DNA of 64,000 nt from Limosilactobacillus reuteri (GTDB taxonomy: Bacteria; Bacillota; Bacilli; Lactobacillales; Lactobacillaceae). Shown piece by piece: positions 48,373-57,832 of the stretch (positions are counted from its first letter, which is position 1; each line of letters opens with the position of its first letter). Made by a program: the position numbers and the translations under genes. Under the pieces are notes generated by a model. The model ran no database searches. It was not told the DNA's origin and saw only the letters and a list, made by a program, of their open reading frames with translations. Location of the stretch: assembly GCF_034259105.1 (NCBI RefSeq), contig NZ_CP139478.1, positions 1,112,501 to 1,176,500 on the forward strand, given 5' to 3'.

Positions 48373-49224
48373 TTAACCATTTAATTTTTTCGCGTATTTA
48401 CGGTATTCGTCAGCATAATTATATTGATTATTATATTCAGTTAAAAGTTCATCATCATGGGTATAAGCCCGTCCCGTCACCATCATCTTCTTGTAAAGGT
48501 CACGGTATGGCAAATCACTCTTATCGGCAATTTGTTTTTCCTGATCGCGACTATATCCAATATGACGGAAGCTAGTTTCAGCTAAACCAATATCGTCTAC
48601 TTCCAAAATTAGATAGTGGGCCCGCAAATCACGCTGGAGAGGTTGCCAGTGGTTGAATGGCTCGCCGACTGCTCCGGGATTTAAAACCATGCGTTCATCA
48701 CTCCCATACCGCAAAAGGTCATGGTGAACATGGGCATAAATGGCAATATCAACTGGTTCGCCAGCGACATTAAACAGCTTATCAAAATTTTCACTAACTT
48801 GCGTGGGAAAAAGGTCTTGACCCATATTAAGCCACGGCAAATTATGGGAGATGCCAAAATTAAGGGGACCCACGCGTTTCGTAACGTGCATCGGCCGACT
48901 TGCAATTTCATCAACCATTCCGTCAGGGGCATGTTCCGCAACGTACTGGGCTAACCGCGCAAAGTAAATGTGGGAAGGACGCTCCATATCCATCATCCCG
49001 CGAGCACCACGAACAACTAGGTCATCCCAGTTTCCTCGTACAATTACTGCTGGCTTCATTCCTTGCAAAATCTCCCAAATTGGTTTTACACTTGGGCCTG
49101 GCATCAGTAAATCACCAATAAACCAATATTCATCAACATGCTGCGCTATGCTATCGCGATACATTGCTTGCAACGCTGTTAGATTTCCATGCGTATCTGA
49201 AAAGACTGCGATCCTCTTTTTCAC
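48373..49224 (-). CDS. Calcineurin-like metallophosphoesterase (YfcE/YvnB-like)
   Basis: About 283 residues. Metal-binding motifs in order: AVFSDTHGN, FIGDLLMPGPS, VRGNWDD, YAHVHHDLL and LNPGAVGEP. The ATG at 49251 has no ribosome site; GTG 49224 has AAAGGGG nine bases upstream and gives KKRIAVFSDTHGN near the N-terminus as usual, so I prefer it. A soluble phosphoesterase of unknown substrate. Confidence 0.85.
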   Translation of the reverse strand: MKKRIAVFSDTHGNLTALQAMYRDSIAQHVDEYWFIGDLLMPGPSVKPIWEILQGMKPAVIVRGNWDDLVVRGARGMMDMERPSHIYFARLAQYVAEHAPDGMVDEIASRPMHVTKRVGPLNFGISHNLPWLNMGQDLFPTQVSENFDKLFNVAGEPVDIAIYAHVHHDLLRYGSDERMVLNPGAVGEPFNHWQPLQRDLRAHYLILEVDDIGLAETSFRHIGYSRDQEKQIADKSDLPYRDLYKKMMVTGRAYTHDDELLTEYNNQYNYADEYRKYAKKLNG

Positions 49225-49331
49225 AGATGATTTCCCCTTTCTTACCTTCATTAATATATTAGCAAATTTTCGAAAAGGAATGCTAAATTAATTTGTATTT
49301 TCAGAAGGATTTCCCACATTACAAATTATTT

Positions 49332-50610
49332 CCTAAATTTCAAGAATAAGTTAGCCACTGGACTCAAATAAATAATACTGACCAATTGATTATTGGTTGA
49401 TGGAGCTGTGATATCTCTTGGTAGAAGGCCTTACGATAGATATCCATTGACGAATGTCCATTAAACATAGCTCGTGGATAGTGATTCATCCAATCATTAG
49501 TCGCTATGATCTGAGCACTACTATAGTTATTTATAGCTTCACCTTTGGTAATCTCCTTGCGGAGAAACCGGTTATTGATCTCATTGGATCCACGTTCCCA
49601 AGGGGAATACGGATCAGCATAGAAAACATGATCGTGAACTTGTGTTAACTCACTAAATTCTGAACCGTTGTCAGAGGTTATTGTCTTAAAGATGCGATAG
49701 TAAGCATCTGTGCCCATTTTCTGGCGTAAATTTATAAAGAACTGATTTACTGCATGCGCAGTTTTACCAGCAATTTTACTCGTGATATTAACTCGTGAAA
49801 GGCGATCAGTCATTACTAGTACAACACTGTCATTACCGTTTTTCTGTCCCTGAACTGTATCTAGTTCCCAATGGCCAATTTCGGACCGTTGGTCCGCAGT
49901 TTGAGGTCGTTGAGCAATATTAGGCCCTAAGCACCTTTTAGCTTGCGGATGAGTTCGATGATGCTTACGTTTAGGTTTTTCAAAGAGGTCTAAATTGGAC
50001 GTACGAAGCACACCCTCATTAATCCATTGATATAAAGTTACAACCGACTTTGGGATCAGGGTGCCATCATTCATTAAATCTCGAGCCTTATAAATAACCG
50101 CTTGTGGGGAGTAATGGTGGTCGTCAAACTCACCAAGCATTAGCTGATCAGCTAATCGTAAAAATTGCTTTGAAGAATAATATAAGCGACGACGACCAGA
50201 ATGGCGGTGATGTTCAAGATATGTGGCCTGACCAGCTTCATAACTATAGATGTAGTAAGAATATTCGTAAATCTTACCATTAGATTTTTGACGACGAAGT
50301 TGGCGGACCGTACCACGGTTGAGCTCGTTATTAATTGTTTGATGATTAACTCCTAATTGGCGACCAATTGCGCGATTGGAAAGTCCTTGCGACTTTAAAG
50401 TCGCAATCATCACACGTTCTTCTTTAGTAAGATGAGCATTCTTTTTATGAGTAGTCAATAAACTAGTAGACATGGTATCATTTAAGTGCGTCATTTGACG
50501 GACATCCTTTCATATAGGTTTGGTTCACTTAATATGATACCTGATGTCACGCCGAATGGCGTTTTTTATTTACCACCAACTGGGTGGCTAACTTCATTCT
50601 ATAATCCACC
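49332..50610 (-). mobile_element. IS30-family element, copy D (1279 bp) with 13-bp target duplication
   Basis: Flanked by identical 13-mers TTACAAATTATTT at 49319-49331 and 50611-50623. The ends are the same as in copies A-C. It is inserted in the region between the phosphoesterase gene and the MFS gene, just in front of the MFS promoter. Confidence 0.95.
49364..50494 (-). CDS. IS30-family transposase, copy D
   Basis: 376 residues, identical to copies B and C, with intact DDE motifs. Confidence 0.95.
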   Translation of the reverse strand: MTHLNDTMSTSLLTTHKKNAHLTKEERVMIATLKSQGLSNRAIGRQLGVNHQTINNELNRGTVRQLRRQKSNGKIYEYSYYIYSYEAGQATYLEHHRHSGRRRLYYSSKQFLRLADQLMLGEFDDHHYSPQAVIYKARDLMNDGTLIPKSVVTLYQWINEGVLRTSNLDLFEKPKRKHHRTHPQAKRCLGPNIAQRPQTADQRSEIGHWELDTVQGQKNGNDSVVLVMTDRLSRVNITSKIAGKTAHAVNQFFINLRQKMGTDAYYRIFKTITSDNGSEFSELTQVHDHVFYADPYSPWERGSNEINNRFLRKEITKGEAINNYSSAQIIATNDWMNHYPRAMFNGHSSMDIYRKAFYQEISQLHQPIINWSVLFI

Positions 50611-50673
50611 TTACAAATTATTTTGTTACAATATACTTTTATGAACAAATCATTTTAGGAGATGATAATCAAA

Positions 50674-51897
50674 ATGGATTCGGAAGTCGCAAGAGGAAAA
50701 TTTCCTCACGGTTGGCACCGAACTTTTTACACCCTCTGGCTCGGCGCGTTCATCACCGGGATGGGCTACTCGATGACGATGCCGTTTATCTCACTTTTTA
50801 TTGCAGAATTAGGAAACTTTACGCGTTTTCAGCTCAACATTTACTCCGGACTAGCATTTGGGGTGACCTTCATTAGTCAAGCCATTGTTTCACCGTTCTG
50901 GGGCAGTCTGGCTGATCGCAAAGGACGAAAACTGATGTGTATGCGTGCATCGGGAGTAATGGCTTGTACAATCTGTGCAATTGGATTTGCCCAAAGTGTC
51001 TGGATGATTATTGGCATGCGGTTCCTTCAAGGAGTCTTTTCCGGCTACATTAATAACGCTACTGCTTTAATGGCTGGCGAAACACCGCATAATAAATCAG
51101 GCTGGGTAATGTCAGCGATGACTACTGCGGGGGTGGCCGGCAATTTGGTTGGTCCTTTGCTTGGTGGTTTCCTATCAGGATTGTTTGGGTACCGAATCCC
51201 ATTTTTCATCACCGGAGCACTAATGTTTTGTGTCTTTCTCAGTACGTGGTTATTGACGGTAGAACATTTTACCCCGATTAAAAAAGAAGCGATGAAGCCA
51301 ATGAAAGAGATAATTCATAATCTGGATAATCCACCATTGATCTTCGTTATGTTCTTAACCACAATGATTGTTACTTCTTCTACCATGTCAATTGACCCAA
51401 TTATCAGTTTGTATGTTCGGCAATTGATGGGCGGCCACGGCAATATTGCCTTTGTCGCTGGGATTGTTGCTGCTACTCCAGGACTAGGAACATTGCTTGC
51501 CGCTTCAAAGGTTGGTCACACGATGGACCGGATTGGACCAGAAAAAGTATTACAAATTGGGATTCTCACGGCCTTTATCCTCTTTATCCCCATGACCATT
51601 ACTAAGTCTCCATGGGCCTTGGCATTTTGGCGCTTCTTGCTTGGGTTAGCAAACGCGGCGTTAATGCCTGCTACCCAAACGGTCTTAACCCTTGACGTCC
51701 CAACCGAAGCATTCGGCCGGATCTTTAGTTACAATCAATCTTTCCAGGCTGCGGGTGCGGTGTTAGGGTCAATTCTTGGGTCATTCATTTCGGGAATTTC
51801 TAGTTATGAAATGGTCTTTGTCATTACTGGTTTGACTCTCCTGCTTAACTTTATCTTGGTGATGTTGGTTAGACCAAAGAAGCAACTTACAGAATAA
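50674..51897 (+). CDS. Major facilitator superfamily drug/proton antiporter
   Basis: About 407 residues with 12 membrane segments. The DHA1-type motif A (GSLADRKGRKLM) lies between segments 2 and 3 and motif C-like GNLVGPLLGGFLSGLFGYR in segment 5, as in multidrug exporters such as NorA or LmrP-like proteins. A TTACAA/TATACT pair at 50611-50637 may be its promoter, partly supplied by the right-hand IS target duplication. ATG 50674 fits the AGGAG site better than the ATG next to it. menG follows after 20 bp. Confidence 0.88.
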   Translation: MDSEVARGKFPHGWHRTFYTLWLGAFITGMGYSMTMPFISLFIAELGNFTRFQLNIYSGLAFGVTFISQAIVSPFWGSLADRKGRKLMCMRASGVMACTICAIGFAQSVWMIIGMRFLQGVFSGYINNATALMAGETPHNKSGWVMSAMTTAGVAGNLVGPLLGGFLSGLFGYRIPFFITGALMFCVFLSTWLLTVEHFTPIKKEAMKPMKEIIHNLDNPPLIFVMFLTTMIVTSSTMSIDPIISLYVRQLMGGHGNIAFVAGIVAATPGLGTLLAASKVGHTMDRIGPEKVLQIGILTAFILFIPMTITKSPWALAFWRFLLGLANAALMPATQTVLTLDVPTEAFGRIFSYNQSFQAAGAVLGSILGSFISGISSYEMVFVITGLTLLLNFILVMLVRPKKQLTE

Positions 51898-51917
51898 CTT
51901 AAAGAAAAGAGAAAATC

Positions 51918-52625
51918 ATGGTTCAAACAAATAAATTATTAAATGAACACGAAGTAAATAACTTATTTTCCCGGGTTGCCCCCCGCTATGACTTATTAAA
52001 CAATGTGATTAGTCTAGGAACGCAGAAAATATGGCGACACGAACTTTTTAACCAGCTTCAAATTAAGCCTACCGATAACGCCTTAGATGTTTGCTGTGGA
52101 ACGGGAGACCTCGCAATTGCCCTGGCTAAGCGGATCTCTGCTGGACGAGTAACCGGGCTTGATTTTAATAAAGAAATGTTGGAAATCGCTAAAGAAAAGA
52201 CAAAGATGATTGGCAACCTCTTCTTGGTACAAGGGGATGCCATGGCGTTGCCGTTTGATGACAATAGCTTTGATATCGTCACCATCGGCTTTGGCTTACG
52301 AAATGTTCCAGATGCAGGTAAGGCGCTCAGCGAGATTTACCGGGTCCTCAAGCCAGGTGGGCAATTCGTTAGCTTGGAAATGTCGCAGCCGACCAATCCA
52401 ATTATTAAAGTCGGCTGGAAAGCTTACTTTACGGCCTTTCCATTGATGGCTTCATTAGCTGGTGGACATTATCGCGATTATCAATATTTAAAGAAAACCA
52501 GCCAACAATTTGTCTCCGCCCATCAACTTGCGCGAATGATGAAGGCAGTCGGATTTAAAGAGGTCCATTACCAACCACTGAACTTTGGCGCAGCTGCATT
52601 ACATTTTGGCGATAAAATCGAGTAG
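51918..52625 (+). CDS. menG: Demethylmenaquinone methyltransferase
   Basis: A 235-residue UbiE/MenG SAM-dependent methyltransferase: RVAPRYDLLNNVISLGTQKI, SAM site DVCCGTGDLAIAL, GDAMALPFDDNSFD and GLRNVPDAGKALSEIYRVLK. It does the last step of menaquinone synthesis. The stop TAG (52623-52625) lies at the 3' junction of the group II intron. Removing 52623-54530 puts a TAG and the shared terminator directly behind the same last codon (GAG). Confidence 0.95.
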   Translation: MVQTNKLLNEHEVNNLFSRVAPRYDLLNNVISLGTQKIWRHELFNQLQIKPTDNALDVCCGTGDLAIALAKRISAGRVTGLDFNKEMLEIAKEKTKMIGNLFLVQGDAMALPFDDNSFDIVTIGFGLRNVPDAGKALSEIYRVLKPGGQFVSLEMSQPTNPIIKVGWKAYFTAFPLMASLAGGHYRDYQYLKKTSQQFVSAHQLARMMKAVGFKEVHYQPLNFGAAALHFGDKIE

Positions 52626-52700
52626 GAGATAATTGATTAGTTCAATTATCGACCTCTCACACCACCGTACGTACGGTTCCGTATACGGCGGTTCGACAAC

Positions 52701-53168
52701 TTAATCACATTGAATTGACTGGAGCGTCTTGGACATATTCATAAGTCCGAGTTGTTCCAGTTTTCTATTAGTTAGAGAATAGCTCAAGGTCTTACTATGT
52801 GCAGTTCGCCAGTAGCCCTTTCGGGTACTAGCGAAGACATATGCATCACGCTGGGACATCCCCAACTTCTGTAAGTTAGTTACCTTAGTTTTAAACTTTT
52901 TCCATTGCTTCCAAATATACTGCCTTATTCGGACCCTCAACCACTTGTCAAGGCGTTGAATAAAGTTAGTTAGTTTCCCAATTGAGTAGTACTGAAGCCA
53001 CCCACGCATTTTTCGATGAATTTCTTCAAACATTCTTGTCAGAGATATTCCACGATTACGTTTAGTTAATAACTTCAGTGCTTTCTTTACTCGTTGTTGC
53101 GATTGTTTAGCTGGACGGGCGTAGGCCCCATTGTGGTCTACACCCAACGAAAAGCCAAGAAACTTCAA
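52701..53168 (-). pseudogene. ltrA: Group II intron maturase, C-terminal part (frameshifted)
   Basis: This frame carries LKFLGFSLGVDHNGAYARP, the thumb/maturase domain (MFEEIHRKMRGWLQYYSIGK), and a terminal GYWRTAHSKTLSYSLTN. The apparent TTG start at 53168 is inside the original gene: upstream residues VGSPLRLKFLGF continue the RT domain. A 4-bp CAAA duplication near 53186-53195 separates it from the upstream part. Confidence 0.85.
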
Positions 53169-53178
53169 CCGTAGCGGG

Positions 53179-54087
53179 CTACCGACTTTGTTTGGTTTTA
53201 TCTGGGTTCACTTTAACTTTCAAGCGCTTTTCTAGAAACTGGGTAATGCTTCGCATTACTCGTTCTCCGGCTCGTTGACTTTTAACATAGATGTTACAAT
53301 CATCCGCATAGCGCACAAAGTGGTGACCACGTCTAGTCAACTCTTCGTCCAACTCATTTAGATAGATGTTCGCCAGTAGTGGTGACAATGGCCCTCCTTG
53401 TGGGGTTCCTTTTTCACTCTTAGCGAAAAGCCCATGGTCTAAGACTCCGCTAGTTAGAAACTTACGAATGAGTCTTAGTGTCCATGGGTCATCAATATAT
53501 TGTTGGAGATACTTAATCATCAAGTCATGATTAACGTTATCAAAATAGGCTTTTAGGTCTAAGTCGACAACTCTTCGATAACCTTGATTATAAAGATCTA
53601 CTACTTTTGAAATAGCGTCATGGGCCCCACGGTGGGGACGGAAGCCAAAGCTATTATCAGAGAAAATACGCTCAAAGATAGGCGTAAGAATTTGGGCTAC
53701 AGCTTGTTGAACCATTCGGTCCACCACCGTTGGTATTCCAAGTCTTCTTACTCCACCATTAGGCTTCGGAATTTCTACCCGTTTGACTGGAGCTGGTTTA
53801 TACTTGCCCTCACGCAAACTAGCGATCAGTTCCGTCTTATTTTCTCTGAGATATGGCAGAAGGTCATTGACTGTCATATCGTCAACGCCTGCTGCTCCTT
53901 TATTTCTCTTAACTCGCAAATAAGCCTGATTAAGGTTATTGCGATCCAAGACCAGGTCTTGGATAGTGACACTCATACCTTTACCTTCACCATAACCGGT
54001 ACTACGCGCCCTTGTGTACTTTCGGTTTTCCAAACCTATCCTCGACAAGCGGTCAGCTTGTTGTTCTGTTTTCTGCGATTGTCGCAC
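53179..54087 (-). pseudogene. ltrA: Group II intron reverse transcriptase/maturase, N-terminal part (frameshifted)
   Basis: About 302 residues covering RT motifs 0-5: NKGAAGVDDMTVNDLLPYL, RRLGIPTVVDRMVQQAV, SFGFRPHRGAHDAI, DLDLKAYFDNVNHDLM, GTPQGGPLSPLLANIYLNEL and the catalytic FVRYADDCNIYV. It stops at NPDKTKQSR because AAACAAAGTC carries one CAAA too many, where AAAGTCGGTAGC would continue the frame. The maturase is therefore split, and mobility of this copy would need help in trans. Confidence 0.9.
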
Positions 54088-54532
54088 CTGATTACACCTC
54101 CGATATAAGTTACAAGTTATTGTCGTTCAGTCCTTCATCTGATTATTCAAACTACTATGACCTCGGCTGACTTCTGGCTTACTCAACACTGCATCACTGC
54201 ACCGCTTGTTTCTGTGGAAATTAAACTTATTCCTCTTGTCGGAAACGTGTAGGCCAGATCACCCCGGGTAAGAATATTAGCTTTCGTACCATGTCATCGT
54301 TAGCTTTACTGAGACCAACTTCGAGTAGTATTGGACTTCAACTTGTCTAGCAGCCTTATCCAGTTAATTCCAGCCTTATAGCTACTTCTTGTTCATCGAT
54401 GCAGTACTTTGCCTTAGACTTCCTTCAGATTCCACCTCACGGTGGACACCCTTGTCCTCAGCTCATGGTTCCGACTACTACGGCCCATAGCGGACTTTCA
54501 CCACCTAGCTAATACCCATGCCGGGCGCACTA

Positions 54533-54568
54533 GAAAAATCGGGTCTGAAAAATTCAGAACCCGATTTT
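54533..54568. terminator. Bidirectional terminator shared by menA and menG
   Basis: AAAATCGGGT with ACCCGATTTT on both arms and T runs on both sides. It serves menA on the minus strand and served menG on the plus strand before the intron was inserted between them. Confidence 0.9.
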
Positions 54569-55468
54569 TTATATCAGCCCAATCGCAAACGTTACGACTT
54601 GAACCAGTGAGCCAATTAATAATATTTTAACTGCACATGGAAATGTCTCTTTCTTAACTTGCTTAGCAAATAACATTCTTGTTTGCTTAACCACAAATGG
54701 GATAATCAATAAGGTTAACAAGACTGTCCATGGTACGAAATGAAGAACCGCGGCGAAAATAATAGCTAAAAATGCTAAAACGTTCTTAATAGCAAATGCA
54801 TATAGACCATTTTTCTGCCCAATAAAGTGAATAACTGTATGACGGCGATTGTCTTCATCTTCACCCGCATCACAAATATTATTTGCTAATAATAGGTTGG
54901 AAATCCACAATTCATCCGGTAAAGCAACGAGAAAGACGACCCCGATATTTGCCCAGGACCATGTAAATTGCTGGCCAACATTAATAAAGACAGAAATAAG
55001 GGTAATCATGAACCCCATTGTAAATCCCGAGGCAAATTCACCAACTGGCAACCCTGACAAAGGAAATGGACCAGAAGAGTAAAGAATGCCGATCGCAAAA
55101 CAAAAGATTCCCATCCATAGTAACGGAAGGCCAACACGAGTAACTAGATAGATTCCTATTAAGCCGGCTACTATACTAAAGGCAAGCAAGAGACCGAGAA
55201 CTAAACGCGGTGAAATATTTTCCCGCCCAATAATATTTGTATTTTTCTTATAATCAACGGTATCAATGGCATGGTTATAATCATTATAATTATCCATCAT
55301 ATCAACCGCCATATTGAATAATAGCATTGCGATGAAAAACAGAACTGAATTTAGCAGGTTTAGGGAATGATAATAATAGACACTAAGGCAAATCCCGAGG
55401 AGCATCGGTAAGATACTAGCAGTTTTGGCCTTAATTTCTACTAATTCCAAAAAAACATTTAACGACAT
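54569..55468 (-). CDS. menA: 1,4-dihydroxy-2-naphthoate polyprenyltransferase
   Basis: A 299-residue UbiA-family membrane enzyme that attaches the polyprenyl chain to dihydroxynaphthoate. The first aspartate motif is in NMAVDMMDNYNDYNHAID, and the second in NNICDAGEDEDNRRHT; eight or so membrane segments are predicted. It is divergent from the polyprenyl diphosphate synthase gene, which supplies its substrate. Confidence 0.93.
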   Translation of the reverse strand: MSLNVFLELVEIKAKTASILPMLLGICLSVYYYHSLNLLNSVLFFIAMLLFNMAVDMMDNYNDYNHAIDTVDYKKNTNIIGRENISPRLVLGLLLAFSIVAGLIGIYLVTRVGLPLLWMGIFCFAIGILYSSGPFPLSGLPVGEFASGFTMGFMITLISVFINVGQQFTWSWANIGVVFLVALPDELWISNLLLANNICDAGEDEDNRRHTVIHFIGQKNGLYAFAIKNVLAFLAIIFAAVLHFVPWTVLLTLLIIPFVVKQTRMLFAKQVKKETFPCAVKILLIGSLVQVVTFAIGLI

Positions 55469-55548
55469 TTAGTAAATTTTCCTTTCATAATTCCTTAGTT
55501 GTTCGGTACAATATAGATGGTACACCATAACAAAGGAATTATCGATTA

Positions 55549-56529
55549 ATGAAACAACATTTTTTCCATACCTATCCGGCGATTAATAACGCTCTAGGTA
55601 AAGTAAATCAAACAATTAATGACCGGATTACAATTAAAAATTCCCAACTACACGATGCCCTGCAACAGATGGTCTCAAATGGTGGTAAATACCTTCGCCC
55701 AGCATTCTTCCTTTTATTTGCAAATATCAATCATCAAACTGCAACTGAGCAAGAAAAACTAATTAAAATTGCCTCTTCACTTGAGGTTTTACACATGGCT
55801 ACTTTGATTCATGACGATATTATTGATGATTCACCTAAGCGTCGCGGAGCCGTCAGTGTCCAAGCCGCTTTTGGTAAAGATACAGCCGTCTATACGGGGG
55901 ACTTCCTTTTCACTATTTTTTTCGACCTCCTCGTAGAAACGATGACCGGGTCCCCCTACCTGACACGAAACGCTCGGACGATGCGCAAAATTCTTACTGG
56001 AGAACTGGGACAGATGGATAATCGCTTTGATCTCAGTCAATCATTACTCAATTATTATCGCAATGTAAACGGCAAAACAGCCGCCATCTTTAGTCTTGCT
56101 GCTGAAGAAGGAGCCTATTTTGGTCATAGTGATCGTCGGACCATCAACTTAGCAAAACGAATTGGACAAAACATCGGGATCAGCTTCCAGATACTGGATG
56201 ACATCCTTGATTATTCAGGGGATGAACGCCTTAACAAACCTGTTTTGGAGGATTTAGCAACTGGCGTTTACTCCCTCCCTCTTCTTTTAAGCTTGCAAAA
56301 TCATCGTCATGAATTAGAACCGTTACTTACCAAAAAACGCCAAATGACGATTGAAGATATGGAAAAAGTCCAAAAGATTGTTATTACTCATGGTGGTGTT
56401 AAGCAAGCGCAAGAAATTGCTACTAAGTTTACACAAAAAGCGCAAACCGAAATTGATCAATTAGCAGATAAGCATACCCGAAAGATGTTAAAGTTGGTAG
56501 CAGATAAGTTATTGACGAGGGTAAATTAA
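55549..56529 (+). CDS. Polyprenyl diphosphate synthase
   Basis: 326 residues with the two DDxxD motifs of trans-isoprenyl synthases: LIHDDIIDDSPKRRG (first) and QILDDILDYSGDE (second), plus GGKYLRPA and GKTAAIFSLA. It probably makes the menaquinone side chain, given menA and menG next to it. Chain length (hepta- to nonaprenyl) cannot be read. It seems able to act alone, without a component I gene nearby. Confidence 0.92.
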   Translation: MKQHFFHTYPAINNALGKVNQTINDRITIKNSQLHDALQQMVSNGGKYLRPAFFLLFANINHQTATEQEKLIKIASSLEVLHMATLIHDDIIDDSPKRRGAVSVQAAFGKDTAVYTGDFLFTIFFDLLVETMTGSPYLTRNARTMRKILTGELGQMDNRFDLSQSLLNYYRNVNGKTAAIFSLAAEEGAYFGHSDRRTINLAKRIGQNIGISFQILDDILDYSGDERLNKPVLEDLATGVYSLPLLLSLQNHRHELEPLLTKKRQMTIEDMEKVQKIVITHGGVKQAQEIATKFTQKAQTEIDQLADKHTRKMLKLVADKLLTRVN

Positions 56530-56537
56530 AATAGTTA

Positions 56538-56712
56538 GGGACTGTGACATAAGTCAAGTTACTTTCATAAAAGACAAATAGCGCAGTACAACAATGGCCT
56601 CCAACGCCCGGTAAAACCGAACGTTGGAGGCCTATTGTTGCTTGCGGGGGCTCCCAGAGGCTAGCTTCGCGTCGAAAAACGAAGTCACAAGTGACTTCTG
56701 TCTCGCTCCCTT
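56538..56712 (+). repeat. Dispersed hairpin repeat, copy R4
   Basis: The longest copy. It starts GGGACTGTGACATAAGTCAA. The central stem is CAACAATGGCCTCCAACG / CGTTGGAGGCCTATTGTTG. An extra block AGAGGCTAGCTTCGCGTCG precedes the CGAAGTCAC / GTGACTTC hairpin, and it ends TGTCTCGCTCCC. It starts 9 bp after the synthase stop and may act as its terminator. Confidence 0.88.
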
Positions 56713-56728
56713 AGCTGTTTTTTTATTC

Positions 56729-57826
56729 TTAAACCAAAATCTCAACATCCCACGAATCAAGCATCGTTTCAGGAAAATCACCAGTCAAAAGGTCTCGATA
56801 ACCCTTTTGAAATTCTACTGGTAATGGTTGTTTACCCTTTCCCATATTAAGGACAAAGTAAATATCCTGACCTGCTGAATTTAGGCGTTTTGTTATCTCC
56901 AGTTCTGTTGGCTCTTTAACTAACGCGGAAAGGTGCACATCATCAACAATATGCATAATGATCTTACGGAGACTAGCATGGTCAAGGCGACTACCGACAT
57001 ACCATGTTTTCCCCTTTGAATAGGTATTCTCGGTTACCGCGGGAGTCCCAGCATAAAATTCACTAGCGTATTTAGCCAGGACATGAGCGCCTTTAAGGCG
57101 AATTAAATCTGCTATTAAATGTCCCGTTAATTCATCCCCGGTCGTCATTGCTAATTTAACATCTTTATTAGGGAGGATTGCATCGCTCTCTTCAACCCAC
57201 AGTCCCATTACCTCTTTTAATGGGCCAGGATAACCGCCCGGATAGATATTATCGGATCCATTTACCATTCCGGACATAAAACTAGTAATAAAATTACCAC
57301 CGCTAGCAACATAATCCGTAATTTTTTGCCCTAAGCCATCCTTAACCATGTAAAGAACGGGGGCGACTATAAGATCATACTGACTAAAATCATCATCAAC
57401 CGAAATTACATCAGTTGGAATATTCAGTTCATAAAATTGCCGGTAATAATCAAGAATAATTGGTACATATTTTAGGGCCTGGGTAATCCCATCGACATAC
57501 TCAAAGGACCAGAAATTACTCCAGTCAAAGATAAGAGCCACCCGCGCTTTAGTCTGAGAATTCTTAATAACCGGGCCCACTTTTCTTAAATCATGACCTA
57601 ATTTTGCCACTTCCTTAAATGCCCGGGTATCAGTACGATTAGCATGACTAATCACGGCACCATGAAACTTTTCTGATCCGCCCAGTGCCTGCTTCAACTG
57701 GAAAAATTGAACGGTATCCGCACCATGCGCAACTGCCTGTAATTCAGTGGCCGCCATCTGTCCTGGACGTTTTAACGGGCTATATGGTTGCCAGTTAACT
57801 TGTGATGGCGTTGATTCCATCAGCAT
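56729..57826 (-). pseudogene. lacA: GH42 beta-galactosidase, 3' part behind a nonsense codon
   Basis: The frame continues from the amber codon at 57833-57835 (HxPFMLMESTPSQVNWQ). The catalytic nucleophile glutamate is the E of MLMESTPS, only six codons after the stop. It includes the family trimerisation domain (VALIFDWSNFWSFEYVDG, DLIVAPVLYMV) and a C-terminal beta domain. The original protein was about 670 residues. Confidence 0.88.
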
Positions 57827-57832
57827 AAACGG

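Larger units (their letters stand above)
52622..54530 (-). mobile_element. Group II intron with maturase gene
   Basis: On the minus strand the intron starts at 54530 with GTGCGCCCGGCATGGG, the typical 5' sequence. It has a structured domain I-III region (54088-54530), the maturase frames, a domain V-like hairpin at 52660-52695 (ACCGCCGTATACGG, with ACCGTACGTACGGT), and a domain VI stem GATAATTGA / TCAATTATC at 52628-52650. The 3' end is at 52622 or 52623. The 5' exon is the T tract of an intrinsic terminator (54533-54568), the site preference of class C introns. Confidence 0.85.
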
